Origin: Elusimicrobiota bacterium
Lineage (GTDB): Bacteria > Elusimicrobiota > Elusimicrobia > FEN-1173
Reading direction: 5' to 3'
Length of the DNA stretch: 64,000 nt
Assembly (NCBI GenBank): GCA_016722575.1
Contig: JADKIY010000002.1
Location: 744,001-808,000 of the forward strand
Shown here: positions 31,812 to 40,616 of the stretch, in pieces
Position numbering within the stretch: the stretch's first letter is position 1
How the letters are laid out: the number at the start of each line of letters is the position of its first letter
Notes under the pieces: model-generated
The model's input: the letters and a program-made list of their open reading frames with translations, nothing else
What the model was told of the DNA's origin: nothing
The model's database searches: none
Program-made: the position numbers and the translations under genes

Positions 31812-32704
31812 GTCGCGCTCCTTCCGTTTCCCGCCAAGGCCAGCACGCGCACGGCCAACCGGCCGTTGAACACGCCGGCTTTGGCGTGGAACAAGGGAAT
31901 CTCACCGATTTTGACGACGGCGCTTTGGTTCACGCTGCCCAAGCGCACGACGTCGCCCACTTCCAAATCCGCCATCTCCCGCACCGGGATGTCCGATTCC
32001 ACCAAACACACGCGCAGGGGAAGGGACACCCCCTCCGCCCGTTGGCGGAGCACCGGACGCATTTTGGGGTCGGTCCAGAGCGCGTTGGATTCGCCCCGGG
32101 CTTTTTCGAGTTCGCCCAAAAAAGGGCGGGCAAAAGAGAGCGGCAGGCCGGCCTCCAGGCGCCCCGTGGTTTCGCCCACGGACCAGTCGAAGGACGTCAA
32201 CAAATGGGGTTCCCCGGCGGCGTTGGCGAAATGGGCGCCGGCGCCGCCGATCTCGTCGGCGTTAAAGGCGCATTCGCCGAAGGCCTCCCAGAGGGCGTTC
32301 CATTCGCTTAAGAAAACACGCAGGGGCCAGACCGCGGACCGCCGCTCGACGTCGGTCAGCGGGGCGCCGGCGGTGTCCGGTCGTCCCGGCCCGCCAAAGG
32401 AAACATCGACGAAGGCCCGGGCCCCCTCGGCCGAAAGCCGCAGAAAACCGAACCCGTCGCCGGGGGTCAGGGAAAAAGGGAGAATCGCGGCGTTGTCCTT
32501 TTCCCCCGGTCGGCATTGGGCCCAGGACACCGTCGTCAATTCCCGGAAAATCAGGCGCAGGGAAATCCCCAAGCGGTCCGGGAAGATCGAAGCGGATTTT
32601 TGGGTGAATTCTTTGTGAATGCGGGCGAGTTGGTCGCGGGTGCCCTTGACGAGGCCTCCGCCTTGCCGCGGGTCAAACCGTGGGAGACCCGCGGGATCGG
32701 TCAT
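31808..32704 (-). CDS. fliM: Motor switch protein FliM without the CheY-binding N-terminus
   Basis: Middle C-ring protein, 298 aa, shorter than the usual ~330. The core is present: RDQLARIHKEFTQKSASIFP, then ISLRLIFRELTTVSWAQC, LFHAKAGVFNGRLAVRVLAL and VGDVVRLGSVNQSAVVKIGE of the SpoA domain. The usual N-terminal CheY-P-binding peptide (LSQxEIDxLL) is missing: the protein starts MTDPAGLPRFDPRQGGG, and the ATG overlaps fliL, leaving no room for a longer form in this arrangement. Rotation switching must therefore use another input or be absent. Confidence 0.9.
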   Translation of the reverse strand: MTDPAGLPRFDPRQGGGLVKGTRDQLARIHKEFTQKSASIFPDRLGISLRLIFRELTTVSWAQCRPGEKDNAAILPFSLTPGDGFGFLRLSAEGARAFVDVSFGGPGRPDTAGAPLTDVERRSAVWPLRVFLSEWNALWEAFGECAFNADEIGGAGAHFANAAGEPHLLTSFDWSVGETTGRLEAGLPLSFARPFLGELEKARGESNALWTDPKMRPVLRQRAEGVSLPLRVCLVESDIPVREMADLEVGDVVRLGSVNQSAVVKIGEIPLFHAKAGVFNGRLAVRVLALAGNGRSAT

Positions 32705-33240
32705 TGGACGAGGAACTCGGTGAGGTAAACGCTTTTGACGCCCGCGCTGTCGGGCAGGAGCCGATTAAGTCGCTCGCGGATGGAGTCTTTGAGCCGTTCC
32801 TTGCCTTCGTCCGTCGCCACGTCCTGGGCCCGGACGTTTCCGAGGATCTCGATCAACGAGTCGTACACCTGGTGGTCCATTTCCTTCAACCGGTCGACGG
32901 TCGCGGCGTCGTGGCCTTCCAGCGTGATGGAGACTTTGGCGAACCGGTGGTCGGAGTCGCTGGCCAGGTTGACCACGGTGGTCTTCAGCGGGTAGGCCAC
33001 GCCCGTTTCGGCGCCGTGGGCCGGCGCCGCTTCGCCGTGGCCGCCCCCGCGTTCCGCCCCCTGACCGCCGCCGTGGGCCGGCCCCGGGGCCGCCGCCGCG
33101 GGGATCGGCGCGGCGCCGATGGGCGCCAACGCCCGGGCCACGACGACCCGGGACGCGGCGATGCAAAGAACCCCGGACACGGTCATGAGCAGGACTTCCC
33201 CCACCCCTTTGACGATCGTTTCTTTGCTTACCAGCGCCAC
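32701..33240 (-). CDS. fliL: Flagellar stator/basal-body associated protein FliL
   Basis: 179 aa. One N-terminal membrane helix (VGEVLLMTVSGVLCIAASRV), a Gly/His/Ala-rich periplasmic linker, then the FliL domain (YPLKTTVVNLASDSDHRFAK, VSITLEGHDA) and the C-terminal SVYLTEFLVQ. FliL surrounds stators and supports torque under load. GTG 33240 follows GGGAGGG. Its stop overlaps the start of fliM. Confidence 0.92.
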   Translation of the reverse strand: MALVSKETIVKGVGEVLLMTVSGVLCIAASRVVVARALAPIGAAPIPAAAAPGPAHGGGQGAERGGGHGEAAPAHGAETGVAYPLKTTVVNLASDSDHRFAKVSITLEGHDAATVDRLKEMDHQVYDSLIEILGNVRAQDVATDEGKERLKDSIRERLNRLLPDSAGVKSVYLTEFLVQ

Positions 33241-33256
33241 GACGACCCTCCCGGTG

Positions 33257-35278
33257 CTACCGTTTTAAATTGACCAACTCTTCCAAGAGCTGATCGGACG
33301 CCGTGATCACCCGCGAATTGGCTTGAAAGCCGCGCTGGGTCACGATCATGTCCGTAAATTCCCGGGCGACGTCGACGTTGGACATTTCCAACGTCCCCGA
33401 GACGATGAGCCCCCGCCCGTTGATCCCCGCCACGCCGGCCGAAGCCACCCCGGAGTTGGGGGATTCCACGTAGAGATTCCGTCCTTCCCGGAGGAGCCCC
33501 GACGGGTTCCGGAAAGAGGCGATGGCCAATTGCCCCAGCGCCACGTTTTTCCCGTTGGAGAACACGCCGGTGACATCGCCGGCCTGGCCGATGGAAAACC
33601 CGTTCAAGGTGGAGCTCGCGTAGCCGTCCTGGCTTTTGAGGACCACCGAGGAGGTGCCGGCGAATTGGGTCGTGCCGGCGAAGTCCACCCCGACCGCCAG
33701 GGGCGACGCGGCGCCGTTGGTCAAGGGAATCGACACGCTGCCCGTGGGGGTGGTCAATTGGCCGTCGGTGCCGAAATTCAAGACCCCGCTGCCGACCGCG
33801 TTGCCGCCGTAGGTGGCGTCCCATTGCCAGGAATTGTTGGCGGTCTTGGTGAACCGGAAATCGACGTTCAAGGCGTTGCCCAGGGAGTCGAAGATTTGGG
33901 GCGCGGTGCGGAAACTCGTGGCGTCCAAAGCCTTCTGCGTTTCGGCGAAGGACTGGGACGTCGAAAACGCGGACCGCTGGTCATCGCTGGGGTTCGGTCC
34001 CGCGCCGAGAACAATGCCCGTGACGGCCTCCGACGCGCCCGCGGCCCCGGTGATTTGAAGGGCGCCGTTCGCTTGAATGGTCACGTCCTCCCCCAAGGCG
34101 GGCGAGGCGGTGAAAAGAGCGTCCCGAAGCGCGTCGCGGTAGTCGGCGTAGGTGGTGGCCCCGGTGATGTCGGCCAGGAGGGCCACGTCGGACAAAATCG
34201 CGCCTTTGGCGCTCGCGGACACCAGGGTCACGTCGTCCCCGACCTGCAGGCCCAGGGCCGTGCCCGTCGAATCGTACAAATCCACCATCGCGTCCGTCGC
34301 TTGAGCCGACCGGCGCAGGGTGTCGGAATCGCCGGTCAAACCGCCGCCCGCGATGTTGACGGGGAAACGCAGGGCGTTGTTGAACAGCGTGTTCCCGGCC
34401 ACCGTCATTTGGAGATTCGCCACGTTGTTCGTCCCGTCCGAGGTCACCCGGAGCGACCCGTCGCTTTGCACGGCGACCGTTTCGGTCAAGTCCCCGTCGG
34501 GCACGGACCGGAGGGCCGCCTGGAGGGCATTGGCGACGTCGGTCAAGGTGGTTCCGGCGTTCACCGTCAAGGTCGCACCGGCGATCAGCGTGCCGCCCAC
34601 GCTTCCCGAAATGGCGATCACGTCGCCGGCGTTCAAACCCAGAGTGCCCCCCGTGCTGTTTTTCAAGCCGGTCGCCAGCGTGCCGCCCGCGGCGGCCGCC
34701 AACAGCGCGTGGCTGTTTGAAATCGTTCCCTGGGCCACGTTGCCGGTGGCGTTCAGGTTCCCGTTGAAGGTCAGGTGGGTGGTTTGCTGAGCCGGCAAGA
34801 CGTCGCCCACCGGAATGTTGATGGTGGTCAGCGGCCCCGAATTGTCCACGACGCCGTTGACCGCGTTCCACCCCATGAAATTGAGGCCGTCGGCCGGATT
34901 GACCAGGGAGCCGTTCAGCCCCATGACCATGATGCCCGCCCGGGTGTATTTGTTCTGAGCGCCGTCGTTCAAAACGAAGAATCCTTCCCCTTGAATGGAC
35001 AGGTCGGTGTTTCGCCCGGTGGATTCCAAATTGCCCTGGGTGTTCACGACGTCGACGCTGTGGACCAGGGACCCCAAACCCATTTGAACCGGGTTGGATC
35101 CGCCCACCGACTGCGGCGCGGAGGCGTCCCGAATGGTTTGATAGACCAAATCGCTGAAGCTGACGCGGCTGTATTTAAAGCCCACGGTGTTCACGTTCGC
35201 CAAGTTGTTTCCAATCACGTTCATTCGGAACTGGTGGTTACGAAGTCCTGAAACTCCTGAGAAGAGAGCCGGCATCAT
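33257..35278 (-). CDS. flgE: Flagellar hook protein FlgE, enlarged
   Basis: Hook subunit, 673 aa, much longer than the ~400 of enteric bacteria. N-terminus ALFSGVSGLRNHQFRMNVIG, NNLANVNTVGFKYSRVSF; C-terminus VSGTLEMSNVDVAREFTDMI, VTQRGFQANSRVI. The extra length is in the surface-exposed middle (about 170-400), Gly/Ala/Thr-rich with IN-like segments (LTVNAGTTLTDVANALQAAL). ATG 35278 (or the next ATG) follows AGGAGGAAT. It is the first gene of a minus-strand operon that may extend to the GGDEF gene at 23858. Confidence 0.95.
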   Translation of the reverse strand: MMPALFSGVSGLRNHQFRMNVIGNNLANVNTVGFKYSRVSFSDLVYQTIRDASAPQSVGGSNPVQMGLGSLVHSVDVVNTQGNLESTGRNTDLSIQGEGFFVLNDGAQNKYTRAGIMVMGLNGSLVNPADGLNFMGWNAVNGVVDNSGPLTTINIPVGDVLPAQQTTHLTFNGNLNATGNVAQGTISNSHALLAAAAGGTLATGLKNSTGGTLGLNAGDVIAISGSVGGTLIAGATLTVNAGTTLTDVANALQAALRSVPDGDLTETVAVQSDGSLRVTSDGTNNVANLQMTVAGNTLFNNALRFPVNIAGGGLTGDSDTLRRSAQATDAMVDLYDSTGTALGLQVGDDVTLVSASAKGAILSDVALLADITGATTYADYRDALRDALFTASPALGEDVTIQANGALQITGAAGASEAVTGIVLGAGPNPSDDQRSAFSTSQSFAETQKALDATSFRTAPQIFDSLGNALNVDFRFTKTANNSWQWDATYGGNAVGSGVLNFGTDGQLTTPTGSVSIPLTNGAASPLAVGVDFAGTTQFAGTSSVVLKSQDGYASSTLNGFSIGQAGDVTGVFSNGKNVALGQLAIASFRNPSGLLREGRNLYVESPNSGVASAGVAGINGRGLIVSGTLEMSNVDVAREFTDMIVTQRGFQANSRVITASDQLLEELVNLKR

Positions 35279-35331
35279 CGGGGGATTCCTCCTAATTTAG
35301 AATGCGCTTCGCGGTGTGGCATTGTTCCAAG

Positions 35332-35348
35332 TTGCAAAAGCCGTGCCG
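35332..35348 (-). promoter_or_regulatory. Sigma-54 promoter of the flgE operon
   Basis: Minus-strand CGGCACGGCTTTTGCAA: GGCAC at -24 and TTGC at -12 with a 12-base interval (GG at 35347-35346, GC at 35335-35334). The predicted leader to the flgE ATG is about 44 bases. The element lies in the 72-base gap after the TIGR02530-like gene. Confidence 0.75.
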
Positions 35349-35351
35349 TTG

Positions 35352-35699
35352 TCAAAGAACGACGGCGCTGTCGATGCGCGTGAACACGTTTTCCTTGAGT
35401 CGATCCCGGCTCATGGAGGTGATCACGATTTTTTCTCGAACGTTGGCGATGAAGGCTTTGTCGTCCAAAAGAAGGAGCGCCTCCTTGGCGCCCTTGGCCG
35501 CCGCGCGGTCCATGCCGGACTGCAGGCGTTCCCGCTCGCTGTCGTTTAAGGCGATGCCGTCCCGCACGAGACGGTCCTCGGCGTGCTTGGAAAACCGGAC
35601 GGTCTCCTGTTTTAGGATCGCGTCGAACCCGTCCCGGGGGCCCGTGAAGGAGGGGCGGTCGACGGGGCGTTCACCGACGCGGCCGATCCCGGGGGTCAC
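35352..35699 (-). CDS. Flagellar operon protein of the TIGR02530 type
   Basis: 115 aa. The family pattern is clear: FSKHAEDRLVRDGIALNDSE, RERLQSGMDRAAAKGAKEAL, LLLDDKAFIANVREKIVITS and a C-terminal ENVFTRIDSAVVL. Such proteins sit between flgD and flgE in many Firmicutes, spirochaete and related operons; their exact role is not firmly established, though hook assembly is likely. GTG 35699 overlaps the flgD stop by 4 bases. Confidence 0.86.
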   Translation of the reverse strand: MTPGIGRVGERPVDRPSFTGPRDGFDAILKQETVRFSKHAEDRLVRDGIALNDSERERLQSGMDRAAAKGAKEALLLLDDKAFIANVREKIVITSMSRDRLKENVFTRIDSAVVL

Positions 35700-36103
35700 G
35701 CGAGCACCTGAACCAAATTGGCCAGCGCGACGTCGTGGGTGCCGACCCGCAGGCGGAGCGCGTCGCCGTCCCAGCCAAGGCCCGTGACCACGCCCGAAAC
35801 GGCGGCGCCGCTGTCGTCCACGGCCTGAACCGTGCGGCCCATGAGCGACAATCCCTGATTCCAGGCGTTGGTTTTGGAGAGGGACGTCAGCTGACCGACC
35901 ATCTGGGCCGACTGTTCCAGCGCCGTGAATTGGGCCAAAGTCGCCACCATCTCTTCCTGGGACGACGGTTTCATGGGGTCCTGATTTTGAAGCTGGGCGG
36001 TGAGCAGTTTGAGAAAGTCCGACTTACCAATGTTTCCGAGGCCGCCGTTGTTGGCGGTGTACTGCGTGGGATCCGTGCTGTCGACGCCGGAGGTGGTGGT
36101 CAT
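35696..36103 (-). CDS. flgD: Hook-capping protein FlgD (short form)
   Basis: Scaffold cap for hook polymerisation, 135 aa. The conserved N-terminal part is intact (IGKSDFLKLLTAQLQNQDPM, EEMVATLAQFTALEQSAQMV). The C-terminal tudor/Fn-like region found in longer FlgD proteins is reduced to about 50 residues (GRTVQAVDDSGAAVSGVVTG). ATG 36103 follows AAAAGGAGAA. Confidence 0.92.
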   Translation of the reverse strand: MTTTSGVDSTDPTQYTANNGGLGNIGKSDFLKLLTAQLQNQDPMKPSSQEEMVATLAQFTALEQSAQMVGQLTSLSKTNAWNQGLSLMGRTVQAVDDSGAAVSGVVTGLGWDGDALRLRVGTHDVALANLVQVLA

Positions 36104-36127
36104 GGGGGTTCTCCTTTTTAAGATGCG

Positions 36128-37594
36128 CTACGCAACCAAATCGACGAGATATCGGGAGGGCCGTCGGGTCGCCTCCTCCCGCCGCGGGGACGGCGTCCGC
36201 GGGTCGGCCGGTGGACGGAAGGGGGACGGGGAACCGTCGGCCGAAGGTCGGCCGCCGGAATCGGGGGACCCGGCGCCCGCGCCCGCCAGGGCCACGCGAA
36301 CGTCGTCCACCCGCCAACCCAGCTCCCGCAGGGATTGGGTCAGATCTTCGGAACGGTGGGCCAACCCGGTCCGGGCGGCCTCGTTGTCCACTTCGAACCG
36401 AACGGTGACGGCGTCGTTGAACGTTTCCACGCGGACCGACACCCGGCCGAATTCCCGGGGATGCAGGGCGATGGTCACATCGCCCTTGCCCTCCCGCCAA
36501 TGCCAATCTACGCGCTGGACCAACGTGCGCCATTCCACGGGCAGACGCGACGCCGCCGGTCCCGGGCCTGGCGTGGACGGGGGGGCTTTTCCCTCCGCCG
36601 GAGCGGCCGGGGGCGCAATCCCCACGTCCGCCGGGGCGTTTATCTCTTTTGAAACAGAAATCTCAAGCGCGGCGGTGTCCTTTGTTTCCGGACGGGAACG
36701 ATCGTTGGGTCCGAGGGACGGGACAACTTCCCCCCCCCGGTTCGGATTCGAAGGGGAAGCGGTTTCGCGCCCGCCCGCGATCGGGGAGCCGTCCACCGAT
36801 AAACCGACCGGAACGGCGGCGTGACCATTTTTGGCGGAGTCCGGCGTCGCGCCGGGGGCCGTGGACGCCGGACCGGAGAGGACGGCGCGTTCCTCGGGTT
36901 TTTCGGGGATTAACGGAACCGCGAAAGCGGCCTTTTCGGTCGCGGCGTTCACCGGGAGAGCCTTGGCCGGGGGTTCCGACCTCGGAGCGGGGACCCGCCG
37001 TTCGATCCCCGGCGTCGATCGTTTCTCAAGCCATGGCCCTGTTTTGGGAATCTCGGAATCTCCGGGAGGATTCGGTTTTCCCGCCATCGGAACGGTTTTT
37101 TCCCGCCAAAGAGATTTCGAGGCCGGGGCGGAAATCGAACCCGCGGGGTCCGTCGGGTCCGGAACGGCTTTCGCGTCCGAAGCGACCATCGGGTTCTCGA
37201 AACCCCCGAACGCCGACGAAGGGTCCGGGGAAGGAACCACCGATGCGCCATCGATTTCTTTTGAAGCCTCCGGGGCTTCCGGCTCGACTTTTTCCGAGAG
37301 AAGAGGCGGCGGGGCGGCCGGCGGGAACGCCAAAAGCGTCCAGGAAATCGCCGGGACATCCTCCGAAGTCGCCTTTTTGCCGGACGGCTCATCCGTTTCG
37401 GCCGGTGGGTTCGCCGGGTCGACCGAAAGGGACGGTGAGCGTTCTCCAGTCGGTGTTTCAATGGAGGGAATCAATCGAGCCAGGAGCGCCTCGAACCCCG
37501 CCACGTCCAACGGCGCGCCGTTGATCGCCCCCTCGGGAGCGATCGGCGCGAACCCCGGCGTGGGGGAAGGGGCGGCGGGGTCGATTGGATTCAC
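36128..37594 (-). CDS. fliK: Hook-length control protein FliK
   Basis: Secreted molecular ruler that also triggers the FlhB specificity switch, 488 aa. The long N-terminal part (~350 residues) is disordered, with many Pro, Ala, Ser, Lys and Glu. The C-terminal Flg_hook domain is recognisable: VDWHWREGKGDVTIALHPRE, FGRVSVRVETFNDAVTVRFE, then RSEDLTQSLRELGWRVDDVR. GTG 37594 overlaps the stop of the upstream MotE-like gene. As usual for FliK, little identity is expected outside the C-terminus. Confidence 0.88.
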   Translation of the reverse strand: MNPIDPAAPSPTPGFAPIAPEGAINGAPLDVAGFEALLARLIPSIETPTGERSPSLSVDPANPPAETDEPSGKKATSEDVPAISWTLLAFPPAAPPPLLSEKVEPEAPEASKEIDGASVVPSPDPSSAFGGFENPMVASDAKAVPDPTDPAGSISAPASKSLWREKTVPMAGKPNPPGDSEIPKTGPWLEKRSTPGIERRVPAPRSEPPAKALPVNAATEKAAFAVPLIPEKPEERAVLSGPASTAPGATPDSAKNGHAAVPVGLSVDGSPIAGGRETASPSNPNRGGEVVPSLGPNDRSRPETKDTAALEISVSKEINAPADVGIAPPAAPAEGKAPPSTPGPGPAASRLPVEWRTLVQRVDWHWREGKGDVTIALHPREFGRVSVRVETFNDAVTVRFEVDNEAARTGLAHRSEDLTQSLRELGWRVDDVRVALAGAGAGSPDSGGRPSADGSPSPFRPPADPRTPSPRREEATRRPSRYLVDLVA

Positions 37595-38262
37595 GGGGTT
37601 TTCACGCGAAATTCGGCCATGCGCTCGGTCAATCCGGCGGCCCGTTTCGGCGGTAGAAGAGCCAGAACCCGGGCCACGTCGGGCTCCTTCATTTGGGTCA
37701 AAAGACCGACGGCCGCCACATCGTCCAATTCCTGAAGCAAATCCGCCGCCTTGCCGGCGGGCATGTTGGCCACCATTTTCCCCATTTTCTTGGCGGCCAA
37801 TTTTTCCGCTTCCTGCCGCGCCTTAAGAGCCGATTCCACGGTTCGCACCTTTTCGGACAAGGATTGGATTTCCGCTTTCAACCGCAAATCTTCCGCTTCC
37901 GTTTCCGTGTGCTTTTTTTCCATGTCGTCCACCCGTCTGCTCCACCGTTCCTGGGACTCGCTCAACCCCACCAAAACGCGGGATTGTGCCGCCAACGTCG
38001 TCCCCAACCGCCGATCGTTCCCCCCCCCGCCCGGGACGTCCTTGGGGGCTTCGGGAAGGGCTTCAAGCGACGGCGCTTCTTTTTTCAGCGTTGCAATGTC
38101 CGTGCCAAGGCGGGCGGCAAAAGCGGTTTCTTCGGCCTGCCGGGCCGCCGCTTCGGCTTGGTCCCGTTGCACTATTTTTTCTTGGATGCCGACGGTCAAA
38201 AAATAGGTCGTGGACAAGGACGTCACGACGGCAGGCCAGAGGAGGGATCGGGCGATCGACAC
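37591..38262 (-). CDS. MotE/MgtE-N-like coiled-coil protein
   Basis: 223 aa. One N-terminal membrane helix (SLLWPAVVTSLSTTYFLTVG), a long coiled coil (~30-160), then an MgtE-N/FliG-like helical domain (KKMGKMVANMPAGKAADLLQ, ELDDVAAVGLLTQMKEPDVA, ARVLALLPPKRAAGL). This layout matches MotE-type proteins that sit between fliJ and fliK in many phyla and serve stators or the export gate. GTG 38262 lies 1 base after the fliJ stop. Confidence 0.82.
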   Translation of the reverse strand: MSIARSLLWPAVVTSLSTTYFLTVGIQEKIVQRDQAEAAARQAEETAFAARLGTDIATLKKEAPSLEALPEAPKDVPGGGGNDRRLGTTLAAQSRVLVGLSESQERWSRRVDDMEKKHTETEAEDLRLKAEIQSLSEKVRTVESALKARQEAEKLAAKKMGKMVANMPAGKAADLLQELDDVAAVGLLTQMKEPDVARVLALLPPKRAAGLTERMAEFRVKTP

Positions 38263-38263
38263 G

Positions 38264-38707
38264 TCAAACGCCCCGGCGAACCGCCGTGGCCCCGACAAAA
38301 TCAAAAAAAGACGTTTCGGCCCGGCGTCGCAGGGCTTGATGCTCCAAATGCTTGATGTCGCGCAGCCGTTCCAGGGTTTTGCGTTCCCGGGCCGCGTCGT
38401 GGTATTTGCGCAGGCGCGCGGTGAGTTCGGTTTCCAGGAGCCGCAGGTCCGTTCGGCGCAGGGAAACGGCGGTCAGAAGTCGGCCAAGATGATCCAACCG
38501 ATTTTCCGTCCGCGGCAAATCAAGGTCCCCGGCGAGGGCGGTGGCGGTCACTCGGGACTTTTCGCGCCATTCCTGATCCAAACGCTCCAGGTCCTGCCGG
38601 GCCTGAGCCACCCGGCGCTGGCACTGGGACAGCGCTTGCGCCTGCTTTTCCTCCTCCCGAACCCGGAGTTTCAGGATGGTTTCCAGCCGATAGCGAAACT
38701 TCTTCAT
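38264..38707 (-). CDS. fliJ: Flagellar export chaperone/stalk protein FliJ
   Basis: 147-aa coiled-coil stalk of the export ATPase: KKFRYRLETILKLRVREEEK at the start, then continuous heptads. ATG 38707 is preferred to the in-frame one 15 bases upstream because GGGAGGCG is correctly spaced. It begins the fliJ-motE-fliK-flgD operon behind its own sigma-54 promoter at the 3' end of fliI. Confidence 0.88.
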   Translation of the reverse strand: MKKFRYRLETILKLRVREEEKQAQALSQCQRRVAQARQDLERLDQEWREKSRVTATALAGDLDLPRTENRLDHLGRLLTAVSLRRTDLRLLETELTARLRKYHDAARERKTLERLRDIKHLEHQALRRRAETSFFDFVGATAVRRGV

Positions 38708-38728
38708 GGTGTCGCCTCCCATCCTTCT

Positions 38729-40042
38729 CTATGCAAAAAGCGCGCCAAGCTTCTCCCGGGTGGCTGAAAATCCGCATTTTTCGTTCAATTCCTGCTTGAG
38801 AAAGGCTTTCACCTTTTCCAAATGGGCCAAAGCGAAATCGATTTTGGCGTCGCTCCCCCGGGCGTAGGCCCCCACCCGAAGCAAATCCTCCGCTTCCCGG
38901 TGGGCCGCCAGGACTTCCCGAAGAATGCCCGCCGCCCGTTTTTGGGGGGCCTCCGTCACGTCCACCATGAGGCGGCTCAGACTCTCCAGAACGTCCACGG
39001 CCGGGTAGTGGTTCTGGGTGGCCATGCGACGGGACAAGACGACGTGTCCGTCCAAAATGGACCGCAGGGTGTCCGCCACGGGGTCGTCCATGTCGTCGGC
39101 CTCCACCAGCACGGTGTAAATGCCGGTCACGCTCCCTTTGGCAAAATTCCCCGCCCGCTCCAGGAGCCGGGGGAGGAAGGAAAACACGGAAGGGGTGTAC
39201 CCCTTGGTGGTGGGCGGCTCGCCCAAGGCCAGGCCGATTTCACGCCCCGCCATGGCCAAACGGGTGACCGAATCCATCATGAGCAGAACGTCTTTGCCTT
39301 GCTCGGCGAAATACTCCGCCACGGCGGTGGCCCCGAGCGCCGCGTGCAGGCGGGCCATGGGCGGCTGGTCCGAGGTCGCCACGACGACCACCGACCGGGC
39401 CAACCCCTCGGGCCCGAGGTCTTTCTCAATAAATTCGCGGACTTCCCGGCCCCGCTCCCCCACCAGCGAAATCACGTTCACGTCGGCCTGGGTGCCCCGG
39501 GCGATCATGCCCAGCAACGAACTCTTTCCAACGCCGCTGCCGGCGAACAGCCCCAGGCGCTGCCCTTTTCCGCAGGTCATCAGGCCGTCGATGGCCCGGA
39601 CCCCCGTGGCCAGGGGTTCGGAAATGCGCCGGCGGCTCATGGGGTCCGGCGGGGCGGTGCGGAGCGAGCGCCGCTCCCGCAGAGTCAAGGAACGACCGCC
39701 GTCCAGAGGCGCGCCGCGGGCGTCCACCACCCGTCCCAAGAGCGCGTTGCCCACCGGGACCGACACGGGGCCGATCCCGTCCATCCAAAAACTGCCGGGG
39801 CCCAGCCCTTCCACGTGCCCCAGGGGCGCCATGACGATGCGGTCGTCTCGAAACCCCACGGCTTCCGCCCAATAGAATCGCTGGCCGGCCTTGTCCCACA
39901 CCCGGCAGACTTCCCCCAAACTCACGTCCGGCCCGATTCCCTCCAGGAGACCGGCTGTCACCCGGGTTAAACGGCCCACTTCCCGGGCCAGGGACCGGCC
40001 TTGAAGCGCTTCGCCGTATTTGGCCCAGTCGATCTCACTCAC
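38729..40042 (-). CDS. fliI: Flagellar export ATPase FliI
   Basis: F1-like ATPase of the flagellar export apparatus, 437 aa. Walker A AGSGVGKSS (~167-175), Walker B region VLLMMDSVTRLAMAGREIGL, and the family segment PPTTKGYTPSVFSFLPRLLE. The N-terminal domain and the C-terminal helical FliJ-contact domain are present. GTG 40042 overlaps the fliH end by 8 bases. The sigma-54 promoter for fliJ is embedded in its 3' end. Confidence 0.96.
   Translation of the reverse strand: MSEIDWAKYGEALQGRSLAREVGRLTRVTAGLLEGIGPDVSLGEVCRVWDKAGQRFYWAEAVGFRDDRIVMAPLGHVEGLGPGSFWMDGIGPVSVPVGNALLGRVVDARGAPLDGGRSLTLRERRSLRTAPPDPMSRRRISEPLATGVRAIDGLMTCGKGQRLGLFAGSGVGKSSLLGMIARGTQADVNVISLVGERGREVREFIEKDLGPEGLARSVVVVATSDQPPMARLHAALGATAVAEYFAEQGKDVLLMMDSVTRLAMAGREIGLALGEPPTTKGYTPSVFSFLPRLLERAGNFAKGSVTGIYTVLVEADDMDDPVADTLRSILDGHVVLSRRMATQNHYPAVDVLESLSRLMVDVTEAPQKRAAGILREVLAAHREAEDLLRVGAYARGSDAKIDFALAHLEKVKAFLKQELNEKCGFSATREKLGALFA
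38731..38748 (-). promoter_or_regulatory. Sigma-54 promoter of the fliJ operon
   Basis: Minus-strand CTTGGCGCGCTTTTTGCA: GGCGC at -24 (GG at 38746-38745) and TTGC at -12 (GC at 38734-38733), 12-base interval. It lies within the last codons of fliI. The predicted start is about 14 bases before the fliJ ATG. Confidence 0.7.
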
Positions 40043-40616
40043 CGGAACCGCCTTCGGAAAGGGCGCGCAGCGGCCGTTCCACCTCCTCCAACCGCGTGGC
40101 CAGCCGGGCGTCGAACCGCGTCGTCGGCGTGTCGATCACGGCGTCGCCCGGTTCCCGGTCGGGGTTTTCCTCGACGGTCACGCCCGGGCGGCGAACGTCG
40201 TCCAGGGCCCGAACGGCCTCGGCGTCCCGGGGATGCACCGAGACGACCCGCGGCCCGGCGCCCCCCAATCGCTGAAGCCCTTCCCGCACCCAGGCCGTGG
40301 CGATCGCCGCCCGCTCCGCCGATTCGGTTCGACAGATCTTGGCCACGAGGGTCAACACCAGTTGAACGAGCGACGGCTCCTGTTCGGCCAGCCAACGCCG
40401 ACGTTCCTCCTCGAAGGCCCCCTCGGCCGCCCGCCGGTCCCGGGCGACCCGTTCTTCGAATTCGGCGGTCAACCGTTGCCGGAGGTCTTCCTCCATTTTT
40501 TTGAGAACCTCGGGGGGCACGACGGGGGCGGCCGCTTCACGGACGGGCGGCGGCGGTTCCTGGACCCGGAGGGTTCGGGTGGAGACGGCCGGTTTTTTAA
40601 AAACCCGGGGGGACAT
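40035..40616 (-). CDS. fliH: Export ATPase regulator FliH
   Basis: 193 aa: a Pro-rich N-terminus, a charged helix (VLKKMEEDLRQRLTAEFEER), then the FliH/V-ATPase E-like end (SVHPRDAEAVRALDDV, DREPGDAVIDTPTTRFDARL). It inhibits and anchors FliI to the C-ring. Its start adjoins the fliG stop directly. Sequence conservation is weak, as usual; gene order supports the call. Confidence 0.86.
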   Translation of the reverse strand: MSPRVFKKPAVSTRTLRVQEPPPPVREAAAPVVPPEVLKKMEEDLRQRLTAEFEERVARDRRAAEGAFEEERRRWLAEQEPSLVQLVLTLVAKICRTESAERAAIATAWVREGLQRLGGAGPRVVSVHPRDAEAVRALDDVRRPGVTVEENPDREPGDAVIDTPTTRFDARLATRLEEVERPLRALSEGGSGE

